A stretch of DNA of 64,000 nt from Ferroplasma acidarmanus Fer1 (GCF_000152265.2 NC_021592.1:620001-684000), one strand, 5' to 3'. Positions 36,440 through 45,968 are shown, counted from the stretch's first letter. Translations and numbers: made by a program. The notes: generated by a model from the sequence alone, not told the origin.

Positions 36440-36990
36440 AGTTTCAATTACGACAAACAAAATTACAACTCCGGATTTAACTGCTATTTTCAAGAGATAT
36501 TGTAAATACCGTAAGTATGTATTATATGAATCCTTTACTGTTAAATAGAATCCCAGTACCTCATATTCCACTGTTTCTTTAATTCCGGGTGTAGATATAA
36601 CAGACTCTTTGTCTACATTTCCCCTTCTTAAATAGAAGAATAACCCATCCAGAACTATTGCTATTTACTTTTTATCAATGGCCTGTTAATAAACTTATAG
36701 ATGTCTTCTACGGTAAATCTGTAATCCTTGATATGGTAGATTTAGATATTTACTCCGTAGTATGCCTTCAAGTATATTTACTATCCTTCTTGTTGATATT
36801 CCACTGGAATACATTGACCCGCTAGATCATCTATTTCCATGGATCGGCCTATTATAGGGTTCTATTGCCTGTGTATGAAAATTGCTTTCCATGTCTCCTG
36901 GAATATTCGATTCATTTATTTCATCGTGCTTAGTCTTTAAATGCTTTGTGTGCTTCCCATATTTTGTTACATCCTGATGCAAAAGAGGCA
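36440..36990 (-). pseudogene. Decayed IS256/Mutator-family transposase
   Basis: Minus-strand translation gives recognisable pieces broken by stops and frameshifts: an N-terminal part (KYGKHTKHLKTKHDEINES), then MYSSGISTRRIVNILEGIL, which is the conserved Mutator helix 'Y-x-x-G-x-S-T-R-x-I', then the piece YKFINRPLIKK reconstructed across a frameshift, then IVLDGLFFYLRRGNVDKES and further pieces ending LLKIAVKSGVVILFVV. The DDE core after this point is missing. 36301-36440 holds nothing else recognisable. Confidence 0.75.
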
Positions 36991-37062
36991 TCCTTATCTG
37001 TTATTTAATGATTAAATTCATTGATAACAGGAGGTTTATATTTACGATCCTGTAGCAGAAAG

Positions 37063-37432
37063 CCCACTGTTTCAGCTGTGGGATGAATGCGTAAATTCTA
37101 TATATTTATAAAATATCAATACTGAGGCATTATACTACTTTTAAGCAAGTTATGCCAGTAAATCCTGAGTACATCATTGATCCGTAAGGACTTGTGTAAC
37201 AGGTTGGAAACGCCTCTGTGCCCCGGTACAGCATGGTACAGGCAAAAGGCATATTCCAATTGCATGTAGACAGGGATGCATGCAAAGGGAACACTGATAC
37301 CCCTGAAGAGGCACCGTCATAACCGGCATCGACCTTAAAACTCAACAACTGGTTCCTGCAAAACCGTCCGGACCGTGAGGGATGAAGACGAATCATAAGG
37401 AAAAGTAGGAACCCCACATGCTTAGCAGTGGG
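37063..37432. mobile_element. Hairpin-bounded IS605/TnpB-like remnant (possible non-autonomous element)
   Basis: Two GC-rich hairpins with CCCAC/GTGGG stems lie at 37063-37082 and 37413-37432, resembling the subterminal palindromes of IS605/IS1341 elements (compare 39131 and 40298). The 330 bases between them are clearly richer in G+C than the flanks and contain no intact transposase; a 95-codon minus-strand frame there is not convincing. Either a decayed tnpB end carrying guide-RNA sequence or a palindrome-associated element. 37433-37550 shows nothing. Confidence 0.45.
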
Positions 37433-37550
37433 AGTATGTCAGAAATGATTGTGTAATAGTTTATCAATAAATTAATATTAAAATAACACCTCTATAAAAC
37501 CTAAAAATGATGGCATATACAACTAACATTTTTTAAAAATGAATATTAAT

Positions 37551-38174
37551 TTAATTACTTGCTTGGTTTAAGCCATCACGTGCTACTAACAATAAAATTC
37601 CTGTTAGTAGACCGCCAAAAATTAATGCTAATATCCCAAATGCAATAGTATTTTTCTCATATGCAGATTTATAATCTCCATTGCGTATAAACTTCCTTAT
37701 TTTCATTATTCTTCTTAATATGTATATGTCTATTAACAACAATATTAAAAAGACAACAATAAGTACTATTATCAAGACATCAATACTGAAAATAGCAGGG
37801 TTTGCGGAAGGAACCGAAGTGACGGAAGTATATGTACTAACAGACGCGGTAGCAATAGCAAATCCGGCATATACAACAAACGCTATAGCGTAACTTATAA
37901 CAGCAATAATTTGAATAACAAAAGCTATAGTTACAAGTGTTGGCGCACTGCCAGCATCTCCTGTACTTAACTTTGTCTCATTCATATCTTCTATAAAGCC
38001 GCTATCATTATTTACATTGACACTATAATATTTCTGTTCATTATTTAAAATAAACGAGGTATTAATATGCCATATGCCATTTTTCAAATTGGACGATTTT
38101 ATAGATATCTCAGTAACATTAAACTGTTTTTGTATCCCGGATTTAGCCGTTTCAATGGCCTGATTTATATCCAT
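37551..38174 (-). CDS. Membrane protein of unknown function with PepSY-like N-terminus
   Basis: 207 residues. The first 75 residues look like a small soluble beta-alpha domain (INQAIETAKSGIQKQF ... KYYSVNVNNDSGFI), similar in pattern to PepSY-type domains. Three to four membrane spans follow, with a short basic loop (RRIMKIRKFIRNGDYKSAYEK) before the last span. No family assigned. Flanked by mobile-element remains on both sides, so it may be an accessory gene. Confidence 0.7.
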   Translation of the reverse strand: MDINQAIETAKSGIQKQFNVTEISIKSSNLKNGIWHINTSFILNNEQKYYSVNVNNDSGFIEDMNETKLSTGDAGSAPTLVTIAFVIQIIAVISYAIAFVVYAGFAIATASVSTYTSVTSVPSANPAIFSIDVLIIVLIVVFLILLLIDIYILRRIMKIRKFIRNGDYKSAYEKNTIAFGILALIFGGLLTGILLLVARDGLNQASN

Positions 38175-38519
38175 GTTGACTTATAATATATTAATATAAA
38201 AATGTTTGCATTATATCCATGCCGGTGTAAAGTGCAGTAGTTGTGTTGTATTATATTTCTATTGATTACTAACTGGATAAAATTCTATGGCTTTATAGAT
38301 TTTATTTATTTAAACAGTTTATTGGTATATAGATTGTCTTTTACTCTACTGTTTATTGTTATATCAGTATATTTTTTGACTCTATAATCGTCTTGTGTGG
38401 TATCCTGGCATTTCTGGATCATTTATATAGAAGGTGAAACACACTTATTTGCAAAATATGTTCTATGTGCTATTATACATGAAAACATTCATTGTTTCCA
38501 ACAATATTGACATGGTTCC
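38175..38519. other. Gene-free A/T-rich interval
   Basis: 345 bases with no reading frame, tRNA or clear repeat that I can support. It contains several TATA-like runs; the one nearest 38174 may serve the membrane protein gene. Confidence 0.5.
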
Positions 38520-39041
38520 CTACTGCTCAGGGTTGCCTTTTTCGAGTTCCAGAAGCTGCTTTTTAATTGCAACGCCTCCACCATAACCGCCTAAACCGCC
38601 ATTGCTTTCTATGACTCTATGGCATGGGATAATTACAGCCATGGCATTTGCCCCATCTGCATTTGCCACTGCACGCACAGCTTTTGCATTGCCTATATTT
38701 TTAGCCAGTTGCAGATAAGTTATGGTGGTTCCGTATGGTATTTTTAACAATGCATTCCAAACATTTTTCTGAAAATCTGTTCCAACCATTAGCAGTGGAA
38801 TATCAAATTCTTTTCTATTTCCATCCAGGTATTCCGCAACTTGTTTTTTAGTCTCTGCGAGTATTTCATCTTCTTCCTCTAAAAAGTTGGCTTTAAGCCC
38901 TGTTTTAATCCTGTTGTCAATAGTTGTTCTCTTTTTGCTGTATCTGAAATCGAGTATGCATAGGTTGCCTTCAAAAGAACCAAGTATTAATTCACCAATT
39001 TTTGTTTTATAATATTGTATTTTTATATTGTTATTCTTCAA
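38520..39041 (-). CDS. ogt: Methylated-DNA-protein cysteine methyltransferase
   Basis: 173 residues. It removes alkyl groups from O6-methylguanine onto its own cysteine, a one-use repair protein. The active-site motif IPCHRVIESNGGLGGYGGG is intact; the DNA-binding helix with Arg finger (AKAVRAVANADGANAMAVI) precedes it. The N-terminal domain is short and basic, as in archaeal Ogt. It lies 90 bases downstream of the tnpB element, on the same strand. Confidence 0.95.
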   Translation of the reverse strand: MKNNNIKIQYYKTKIGELILGSFEGNLCILDFRYSKKRTTIDNRIKTGLKANFLEEEDEILAETKKQVAEYLDGNRKEFDIPLLMVGTDFQKNVWNALLKIPYGTTITYLQLAKNIGNAKAVRAVANADGANAMAVIIPCHRVIESNGGLGGYGGGVAIKKQLLELEKGNPEQ

Positions 39042-39130
39042 TGCTTATCATCCCTTTAATCATTTATAGTGTATACTGGCTATTCTTAGATATATTCTCT
39101 GCTAAATATAAACATATTCTTTGTCAACTA

Positions 39131-39150
39131 CCCACAGCTAAAGCAGTAAG
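39131..39150 (-). repeat. Right-end hairpin of the TnpB element (imperfect)
   Basis: Reading the minus strand, CTTACTGC-TTTA-GCTGTGGG forms a stem with G:T pairs and one mismatch at the very 3' end of tnpB. It overlaps the tnpB stop, as expected for an element end that also supplies the guide-RNA scaffold. Confidence 0.45.
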
Positions 39151-40253
39151 CTTGCAACTGGGCTGTCACAATGGACAAAAAAATCACCCGCTACAATAGG
39201 CTGGTTGGCAGCAGCCCTGTTCCTGATATTAAGGGAAGCAATATAATCCGCTTCTCCCTTTAATCCACAGGAAATGCATTTGAAAACTGATCTCTCAGGC
39301 CTGTTCTTTTTAGATATAGTATGGCAGTTAGGGCATTCCCTGCTTGTGTTATGTGGGTCTATAACAATTACCGGAATGCCTGCTTCTCTTGCCTTGTATT
39401 CAATAAACAGCCTGAGCTGGTAGAAAGCCCATGAATTGTGCATATATCTATTTCCTTTTTTAACAGTTTCCCTCATTTTAATGCCACTGAGATCCTCAAT
39501 GGCAATAGCGGAAGAGGTGCCTCTGGCTTTCTTTACAATATTTTTAGATATTATATGGTTGGTATTTGTAGCAAATCTATGCTCTTTTCCTGAAAGCTTT
39601 TTAATATGCCTTTTTGCTGATTTAGTATTAACGGATTGTAACCTGGAACGGAGGTCTAAATTGTGTTCCCTTACTTCTTTTACCTTCTCTCCGGAATAGT
39701 ACTTGCCGGTGGAATCAACGGAGATATTAGCAATGCCCATATCTACTCCTATAATATTCTTAGGTTCAATAACCGGTTGTTCCGGTATATCAACGCTGAC
39801 CATTAGATAGAAGAGATTATGCCTCCGTACAAGGTCACATTGGCCCCTTACCATCTCAAAGGGTATATCAGCATATTTTCCAATGGTTATAGGTATTCTT
39901 ATTCTTCCCTTGATGGTGTTAAGGCTTACTTCATCCATGCCTTTAAAACTCATTATTCTCCGGTAATATACTATTGAGCCGTATTCTCGGAACTCATGGA
40001 ATACTGACCTATAAGTTAAATAAGTGTCCACAACCTTTGCAATAACCCTGATAGCTAACTGTGCTGATAACCCGAATTTGTTTCTAATATCATAATATAC
40101 TAATTTCTGGAGGGAGATTTTATTATATATTTTTTCATCCCATGCTATTTTAGAGACAAAATTGCATGCTTCATTGAACTGCCTGAATGTGTCAAGGAGT
40201 ATATCTTTCTGATCGCATGTTGGAAGTAATTTGATTTGAAGAGTTTTAAGCAC
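39138..40253 (-). CDS. tnpB: TnpB (IS200/IS605 OrfB), RNA-guided nuclease
   Basis: 371 residues from a GTG at 40253 (the frame runs further up from a TTG at 40292). The split RuvC-like nuclease residues are visible: IIGVDMG (Asp), AIEDLSG (Glu) and ADYIASLNI (Asp). Between the last two is the zinc finger CPNCHT...CISCG. It appears intact. TnpB proteins cut DNA at sites specified by an RNA made from the element's 3' end; the element moves with a TnpA transposase, which is absent here, so it depends on one elsewhere or is stranded. Start chosen because MLKTLQIKLLP is the usual family N-terminus. Confidence 0.92.
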   Translation of the reverse strand: MLKTLQIKLLPTCDQKDILLDTFRQFNEACNFVSKIAWDEKIYNKISLQKLVYYDIRNKFGLSAQLAIRVIAKVVDTYLTYRSVFHEFREYGSIVYYRRIMSFKGMDEVSLNTIKGRIRIPITIGKYADIPFEMVRGQCDLVRRHNLFYLMVSVDIPEQPVIEPKNIIGVDMGIANISVDSTGKYYSGEKVKEVREHNLDLRSRLQSVNTKSAKRHIKKLSGKEHRFATNTNHIISKNIVKKARGTSSAIAIEDLSGIKMRETVKKGNRYMHNSWAFYQLRLFIEYKAREAGIPVIVIDPHNTSRECPNCHTISKKNRPERSVFKCISCGLKGEADYIASLNIRNRAAANQPIVAGDFFVHCDSPVASLLL

Positions 40254-40297
40254 ATTATTCAAATATGAACTCAATATATGAAATTGTCGCAATTGTT

Positions 40298-40317
40298 CCT
40301 GTGACTGAAGTCACAGG
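40298..40317. repeat. Left-end hairpin of the TnpB element
   Basis: A perfect 8-bp stem, CCTGTGAC-TGAA-GTCACAGG, lies 45 bases before the tnpB start. It marks the left end of the IS605-type element, giving an element of about 1.2 kb (about 39.11-40.33 kb). Confidence 0.7.
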
Positions 40318-40419
40318 CTTCCTTGCGGGTGGGTCGTGATAATTTGATCGTCCGGCAATTTACATTGAAATAATAAAAAATATTGTGTTGCCCTGCTATG
40401 GAAATATTAAAAAATTTTA

Positions 40420-41301
40420 TTAATTTTTGAGTTTTTCAACAAGTTGAGGAACAATGGTAAATAGGTCCCCTACAAGGCCATAATCGCATTCTTCGAATAT
40501 TGGTGCGCTTTTGTCCTTGTTTATAGCTATGATAGTTTTTGAACCCCTGATTCCGGCTATATGCTGTATCTGCCCGGATATTCCAAGTGCTATATAGAAA
40601 TCAGGCCTTACCTTCTTTCCTGATAGCCCTACCTGCTTATCCTCGCTAAGCCATTTATAGTCCAGGCAAACGGGCCTTGAACCTGATATCTCTGCATGCA
40701 AAACATCTACCAGCGGCATTATCTTTTCTATATTTTCCTGGCTTCCCAATCCCCTGCCAATTGAAACTATAACCTTTGCATTTCTGATATCTGTTCCAGC
40801 AGTTTTTTTGCTTTTTACATCCACTATTTTGTAATCGCTTTTTTCGAGTGTTAAATTCTTAACTTCAGATTTTTTGTCCGCTTTCTCAGCTTCACATATC
40901 CCGGGTGATACGGTAAACATTTTGAAATTGCTTTCTTCCTCAACAACCGTTTTCCCACCATGGTAGAATCTTCTGGTAATGTTTTTTTCTTTATGTTCGA
41001 AAGAGAATATTTCTGGCATGCACTTCATTTTTAGCTTGAATGATAGTATTCCAGCCAGTTCCCTGCCCATATTTGTGGATGAAATAAAAATAAAGTCGTA
41101 GTTATTTTTTCCAATGTAGTCAGCAAGGAATTTACCCAGATTGTCCACAAAGCCATTGCTGTAAAAGTATACAGTATTTGCCCCATACTCAGGCAATTCC
41201 TTATTTTCCTGTGATATTACGTCTATGTCCATCTTTCCCCTGAGATAAGTAATTATCTCCATAGCATTTTTTGGTTCGTCAGAAAATACCAGTGCCTTCA
41301 T
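40420..41301 (-). CDS. etfA: Electron transfer flavoprotein alpha subunit
   Basis: 293 residues. ETF carries electrons from acyl-CoA dehydrogenases to the respiratory chain. The C-terminal FAD domain shows VSIGRGLGSQENIE, GLSGKKVRPDFYIALGISG and IAINKDKSAPIFEECDYG, the standard alpha-subunit motifs. It overlaps the beta-subunit gene by four bases, so the order beta-alpha is one operon. The likely electron donor is the acyl-CoA dehydrogenase at 54.4-55.5 kb. Confidence 0.95.
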   Translation of the reverse strand: MKALVFSDEPKNAMEIITYLRGKMDIDVISQENKELPEYGANTVYFYSNGFVDNLGKFLADYIGKNNYDFIFISSTNMGRELAGILSFKLKMKCMPEIFSFEHKEKNITRRFYHGGKTVVEEESNFKMFTVSPGICEAEKADKKSEVKNLTLEKSDYKIVDVKSKKTAGTDIRNAKVIVSIGRGLGSQENIEKIMPLVDVLHAEISGSRPVCLDYKWLSEDKQVGLSGKKVRPDFYIALGISGQIQHIAGIRGSKTIIAINKDKSAPIFEECDYGLVGDLFTIVPQLVEKLKN

Positions 41302-42029
41302 TTCACCACCTTCAATATTTTAGCAACTTCATCTATGCCTTTCCCATCTTCGTATATAATTTTCTTTCTCTCATTTTCCGGTGCCCTGTCGGAAAGTATT
41401 TTTGTGTCATTTTCATATCCGGGGTTTCCATCCACAATATTAATATTTTTCTTGCCTGCCATCATAATTTGCATGACTTTTGGAAGCCTGGGCTCATTTA
41501 TTTCCTGTGCCACAGAAACCACTGCCGGAAGGCCTGTTTCTACTGTAACGTCTTCATTTTCTGATTCCACTGTAACGTTTGCTATTTTATCCTTGACTTC
41601 TATATTAATAGCATTTGTTATTACATTTAAATCCAGTTCAGAAGCCAGCAAGCCTGCTAGAAGCCCGGAATATGAGTCTGATGACTGGTCTCCCAGAATA
41701 ATAATGTCGTATTTTGCCTTTTTCAGCTCGGCGGCGATAACACCGGCGGTAACCAATGGGTCTGATTTCTGGTATCCTTTTATAACTGTGCCTTCATCCA
41801 CGCCCATTGCATATGCTTCTTTCATTGTGGATGTTGATTTTTCAGTTCCAAAAATAAACCCTGTGACCTTCCCACTGTATTTTTCCTTTAACTGAACTGC
41901 CGCTTCGATAGCGTTTTTGCTCAGAATGTCCATTTTCAATGGGAGGTTGTCCATGATTGGCTCATTTTCGTCGTTCAGTTTGATCTGGTCCATATCGACC
42001 GTTTGCTTAACAAGGACTGCAATATCCAT
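41298..42029 (-). CDS. etfB: Electron transfer flavoprotein beta subunit
   Basis: 243 residues from the ATG at 42029 (MDIAVLVKQTVD, the family start; the frame runs 35 codons further up without similarity). AMP-binding beta-subunit motifs are present: IIILGDQSSDSYSGLLAG and LPAVVSVAQEINEPRLP, and KNAIEAAVQLKEKY near the N-terminus. It forms a heterodimer with EtfA, encoded by the overlapping next gene. Confidence 0.95.
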   Translation of the reverse strand: MDIAVLVKQTVDMDQIKLNDENEPIMDNLPLKMDILSKNAIEAAVQLKEKYSGKVTGFIFGTEKSTSTMKEAYAMGVDEGTVIKGYQKSDPLVTAGVIAAELKKAKYDIIILGDQSSDSYSGLLAGLLASELDLNVITNAINIEVKDKIANVTVESENEDVTVETGLPAVVSVAQEINEPRLPKVMQIMMAGKKNINIVDGNPGYENDTKILSDRAPENERKKIIYEDGKGIDEVAKILKVVK

Positions 42030-42212
42030 AATAGCCCATATTAAAACCCTATTTAATTTTTTCAATGTAGGAAATAACGCCTGTATACCATTATACATAT
42101 TTCCTGAATTTTCAATATAATATTGGATGTTCATAGTATTTTATCCTAATTTATGGAAAAATACTGCCATTTTTATGGTTGGATATGAGAATTATATTTC
42201 ATAAAAGATTAA

Positions 42213-42488
42213 TTATTTTTCAAGGTTTGCCCTGAATTCAGAAGATCTTCTTTCTATTATCGCTGTAATTTCATTGATGTCTTCCTCTTTCAGCATGAAA
42301 TTTTTATTTATGGTTTTATTTTTATCAATAACTCCCATTGTAAAACTACCGAATATATAACCCTTGAGAAATGAGATAAATTCATCTTCATTTTTAAAAT
42401 TCCATAATTTATATGCTTCCTTTGAATTAATTTCTATTTCATCTATAAATTTTTCCAGGTCTCCTCTTTCCATAGATTTTAATGCCAT
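42213..42488 (-). CDS. Small hypothetical helical protein
   Basis: 91 residues, acidic, mostly helical, no membrane span. A single aromatic patch (YKLWNFKNEDEFISFLKGYIFGSF) lies in the middle. No family recognised. It is 70 bases downstream of the ribonucleotide reductase on the same strand. Confidence 0.6.
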   Translation of the reverse strand: MALKSMERGDLEKFIDEIEINSKEAYKLWNFKNEDEFISFLKGYIFGSFTMGVIDKNKTINKNFMLKEEDINEITAIIERRSSEFRANLEK

Positions 42489-42557
42489 AAATATAACAAT
42501 ATATAATAGAATAAATATTTTTTGTGATTTAAGGAATTTAATCTATAATTATAAATA

Positions 42558-45500
42558 TTATAGATCACATTTTCCAGTTGGGCATGCGGGGTCGAAGGTT
42601 GCGCCGAGCTTCAGAAGTTTGTCTGGCATTTTCATTGTCAGGTCAATCTTGTGCTCTTCATCACTTTTTTTCTGGTTTGTGCCTGCATATAATACCTGCT
42701 GTGATTTGCTCCTGTCACGGTATACTGTAATTCCCTTGCAATGCAATTCCTTTGCCAGGCGGTATGATTTCGCAATATCTTCCCTTGTCGCATCAAATGG
42801 AAGGTTAATTGTTTTTGATACCCCAGAGTCACAGTATTTCTGGAATGTTGCCTGCATAAGCACGTGCCAGTCCGGGTCGATCTCCTGTGCAGTAATGAAT
42901 AGATTTTTTACATCTTCCGGGAGATCCAGATTGCCGAGCTTTCCGGTTTCCGCTATCTTTTCCATTAACTCCTGTGTCCAGAGATTTCTGGATTTCAGGG
43001 CATTTTCAAGCAGTGGGTTCACTTCCAGCAATTCCTGCCCATTCAATACATGCCTTACAAATGCAAGGGCAAATAGTGGCTCTATGGATGAGGAGCATCC
43101 GGCTATTATGGATATTGTCCCGGTAGGTGCTATTGTTGTAGTTGTTGAATTTCTCATTTTTATGCCTTTTTCCTCATACTCTGATCCATACCATCCAGGA
43201 AATACGCCCCTTTCCGCTGCAAGCTTCTGTGATTCCATATGCGACTCGTCATTAAGGGTTTTCATCACATTCTCTGCAAATTCCAGGGCTTCATTGCTGT
43301 TATATGGTATTCCAAGCATTATAAGCGCATCGGCAAATCCCATTATGCCAAGACCTATTTTCCTTGTTTTCCTTGTCATATTTTTTATTGATTCAACAGG
43401 GAATTTGTTGGCGTCTACCACATTTTCCAGGAATCTTGTTGCCACATCAATGGTTTCCCTATACCTTTCATAGTTAAATTTTCCATCCTCGACAAATTTT
43501 GCAAGATTTATTGAGCCAAGGTTACATGATTCGTAAGGCAAAAGCGGCTGTTCACCACAGTTGTGCACTACTATTCCGTTAGCTACAAATGAATGTGTAG
43601 AGGGTTCAACCAAATCGTATACATCTTCCCTGCCTACGTATTCAATTTTATCAACACGGGCTAACCAGGAAGGCTTTACTGGAGCTTTTTTGTAGCTATT
43701 TACAGCCCCATTAAGCTTGCTGTTCTTCCTTTCCGATATAAAGCCTATAGAATCTGCATATTTTATCAGATTTTCAGCAGATATGTTTAATTCGTGGAAA
43801 TCCTGTGTCGCATATAGCCTCATCTCCCTGTTTGAATCGGGCAACATTCTCATTCCGGCTTTTTTACGATTCTGATATATCCTGCTGTATATGCCAAAGT
43901 TAAGCAGCAGCATCTGAACCTGTTTTAACAGGTTTAAGCTGATTGATCCTAGCCTGACAGAATGCCTGGATTTTTGCCCGGAATATACAGTGCCATCTGC
44001 TTCGAATAAAGCCTGTAAAAAGCCTCTTTGCAGTTCCATGCTCCCTGCAAATACCTTATCAGGAACATTTAACTTTTCTTCTATTAGATCGTATTCAGAG
44101 GCAAATTCCTTTAATCTTTCCGATGCAATTGTTATGCAATTTCTACTTTCAATATTTACCATTCCCACATTATATTCCCGATTGTTTGTAGCAGGCCTTA
44201 CTATATCATTTACATATTTTCTAAAGGTGTCGGCAAACACACGATCCTGGCTGTAAAAATTCAGAACAGCACGGTCATTGTTATTCCCATTGTTGATATG
44301 GCCATCGCCAACAAGCCAGCCAAGAACTCTGCCTTCTTCCAGTGTGCCAGAGCTGCCAAAGGAACCTCCTTCATTTAATATCCTTATTTTTTCATTCTCT
44401 TTCAGGTTCAAAGCCTCTGTCCAGCCATTCTTTTCGCTGTATATTTTATGATCTCCTGTAACTTTTATTTCAAAGCCTTCCTTTGTCTGTATTTTATATA
44501 TATCCTTAAACCCTGTATATATAACATTTGAGGATGGCTTAAATTCGCCGCCAAATCTTCCATCTATTTTTACATTCAGCGGGTTTCCTTCTTCGTATAG
44601 TTGCCTGGCCTTTTTTACCCCTTCAGATGTAAATATTTTTGTATCCCCTGTAACGCATGGGTTGGTTGATTCGATATATCCTATGTTTTTTACGGGATTT
44701 TTCTTATTGATTTCGTCAAGGAATATCATACCTGGATCTGCTGTTAACCATGCATGGTCAATGATAGAATTCCAGAGTGTAGTTGCCTTCACCCTGCCTG
44801 TAACCTTTCCATCTCTCGGATTTATAAGGTCTACATTCTCATCGTTGTCCAATTTTTCGAAGAATTCGTCATTTACGCCAACGGATATATTGAAGTTGCT
44901 GAGAATTTTATTTTCTGCATCTTTACTATTTATGAAATCCATTATATTCGGATGGTTATAGTTCAATATGCCCATATTGGCTCCCCTTCTCTTTCCACCC
45001 TGTTTTATAACATCAGTGGTAACATCGAATATTCTCATGAATGATACAGGCCCGGAGGCTACACCCTTTGTTGAGGCAACTATGTCGTCACTTGCCCTTA
45101 AGCGGCTGAATGAGAAACCGGTACCTCCTCCTGATTTGTGTATTTCTGCTGTGGCTTTAAGTGTATCAAAAATTGAATCTATGCTATCATCAACAGGGAG
45201 AACGAAACAGGCACTCAACTGCCCCAGCGGCCCTCCTGCATTCATAAGTGTGGGTGAATTTGGGACATATTCAAGTTTGATCATCATATTTTCAAACTTT
45301 TCAATCCAGTAATTTATCATATTCTTCTTTGTTTTGATAAAATCTATAAATTCGGTGTAGGTGCCATCAATGGCCTTTTCCTTTTTCAGTTCATTGAATG
45401 CCCTTTCAAGCTCCTCATTCTGGGTTTTAGTTATGCCACTATATACAGTTCCCTTCTCGTTTAATTTTCCGGTTTTTCTGTATGATATATAATCATAAAG

Positions 45501-45968
45501 CCCCTGTATTATCCCAAGATGCACTGCAACCCTGTGGAACATCTGTTTAGGTGTTTCAATTATCTTGCCTTCTGAATCCTTGAACAGGTATCTGGCCTCA
45601 AGTACCTTAACAGCATTTAAGCTCAGTTTCAGGTCATCTTTGACGCCGATAAATTCTTTTTCCTGCCTTATTGTGTTTCTCTTTTCCCTGTAGAGGATAT
45701 ACGCTTTTGCTGCTGCGATATAAGAAACGTCGTTTATCCTGCGTGTCATTAAAACTTTTTCAACAGTATCCTGTATTAACTCAACTGTTGGCACTTCTGA
45801 AGAAGTTTCAAGTTCCTGTGCAACATAGTCTGCAAGCTTATTTGCTTCTTCCATGGACCCGATTTTCACGGAGAGCATGGCTTTGAATATGGCCATCGCT
45901 ATTTTTTTCTTATCGAAGGGCACGCTGGATCCGTCTCTTTTAATTACTGTATTTAAAACCTTATTCAT
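42558..45968 (-). CDS. nrdJ: Adenosylcobalamin-dependent ribonucleotide reductase (class II) with intein
   Basis: 1136 codons, of which 366 are intein; the spliced enzyme is about 770 residues. It reduces ribonucleotides to deoxyribonucleotides using B12. An N-terminal ATP-cone (residues 1-100: VIKRDGSSVPFDKKKIAMAI) regulates it. Catalytic features: SPTLMNAGGPLGQLSACF (first redox Cys), STNP-intein-CGEQPLLPYESCNLGSINLA (the N/C/E active site), APTGTISIIAGCSSSIEP, and the C-terminal redox CxxxxC in CPTGKC. The intein interrupts STNP/CGE, the most conserved active-site loop. No partner NrdB is needed. Confidence 0.96.
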   Translation of the reverse strand: MNKVLNTVIKRDGSSVPFDKKKIAMAIFKAMLSVKIGSMEEANKLADYVAQELETSSEVPTVELIQDTVEKVLMTRRINDVSYIAAAKAYILYREKRNTIRQEKEFIGVKDDLKLSLNAVKVLEARYLFKDSEGKIIETPKQMFHRVAVHLGIIQGLYDYISYRKTGKLNEKGTVYSGITKTQNEELERAFNELKKEKAIDGTYTEFIDFIKTKKNMINYWIEKFENMMIKLEYVPNSPTLMNAGGPLGQLSACFVLPVDDSIDSIFDTLKATAEIHKSGGGTGFSFSRLRASDDIVASTKGVASGPVSFMRIFDVTTDVIKQGGKRRGANMGILNYNHPNIMDFINSKDAENKILSNFNISVGVNDEFFEKLDNDENVDLINPRDGKVTGRVKATTLWNSIIDHAWLTADPGMIFLDEINKKNPVKNIGYIESTNPCVTGDTKIFTSEGVKKARQLYEEGNPLNVKIDGRFGGEFKPSSNVIYTGFKDIYKIQTKEGFEIKVTGDHKIYSEKNGWTEALNLKENEKIRILNEGGSFGSSGTLEEGRVLGWLVGDGHINNGNNNDRAVLNFYSQDRVFADTFRKYVNDIVRPATNNREYNVGMVNIESRNCITIASERLKEFASEYDLIEEKLNVPDKVFAGSMELQRGFLQALFEADGTVYSGQKSRHSVRLGSISLNLLKQVQMLLLNFGIYSRIYQNRKKAGMRMLPDSNREMRLYATQDFHELNISAENLIKYADSIGFISERKNSKLNGAVNSYKKAPVKPSWLARVDKIEYVGREDVYDLVEPSTHSFVANGIVVHNCGEQPLLPYESCNLGSINLAKFVEDGKFNYERYRETIDVATRFLENVVDANKFPVESIKNMTRKTRKIGLGIMGFADALIMLGIPYNSNEALEFAENVMKTLNDESHMESQKLAAERGVFPGWYGSEYEEKGIKMRNSTTTTIAPTGTISIIAGCSSSIEPLFALAFVRHVLNGQELLEVNPLLENALKSRNLWTQELMEKIAETGKLGNLDLPEDVKNLFITAQEIDPDWHVLMQATFQKYCDSGVSKTINLPFDATREDIAKSYRLAKELHCKGITVYRDRSKSQQVLYAGTNQKKSDEEHKIDLTMKMPDKLLKLGATFDPACPTGKCDL
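43560..44657 (-). other. Intein with LAGLIDADG homing endonuclease inside nrdJ
   Basis: Residues 438-803 of the precursor. It starts with the nucleophile Cys (CVTGDTKIFT, block A) and ends VVHN before the +1 Cys (block G). GDHKIYS is block B. Two endonuclease motifs are seen: LGWLVGDGHI (551-557 region) and LFEADGTVYS (near 655); the first has the spaced GDG form and the second ADG, so the endonuclease may be active. Insertion is at STNP/CGE of the reductase. Inteins at this site in RIR1 are known from several archaea including Ferroplasma acidarmanus. Confidence 0.95.

Noticed and set aside
37130-37417. 95-codon minus-strand frame in the hairpin-bounded island
   Set aside because: No recognisable protein features; atypical composition; more likely part of a non-coding or decayed element.
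42364-43473. 369-codon plus-strand frame opposite nrdJ
   Set aside because: It is the antisense shadow of the strongly conserved ribonucleotide reductase; translation is Ser/Phe-rich with no family features.
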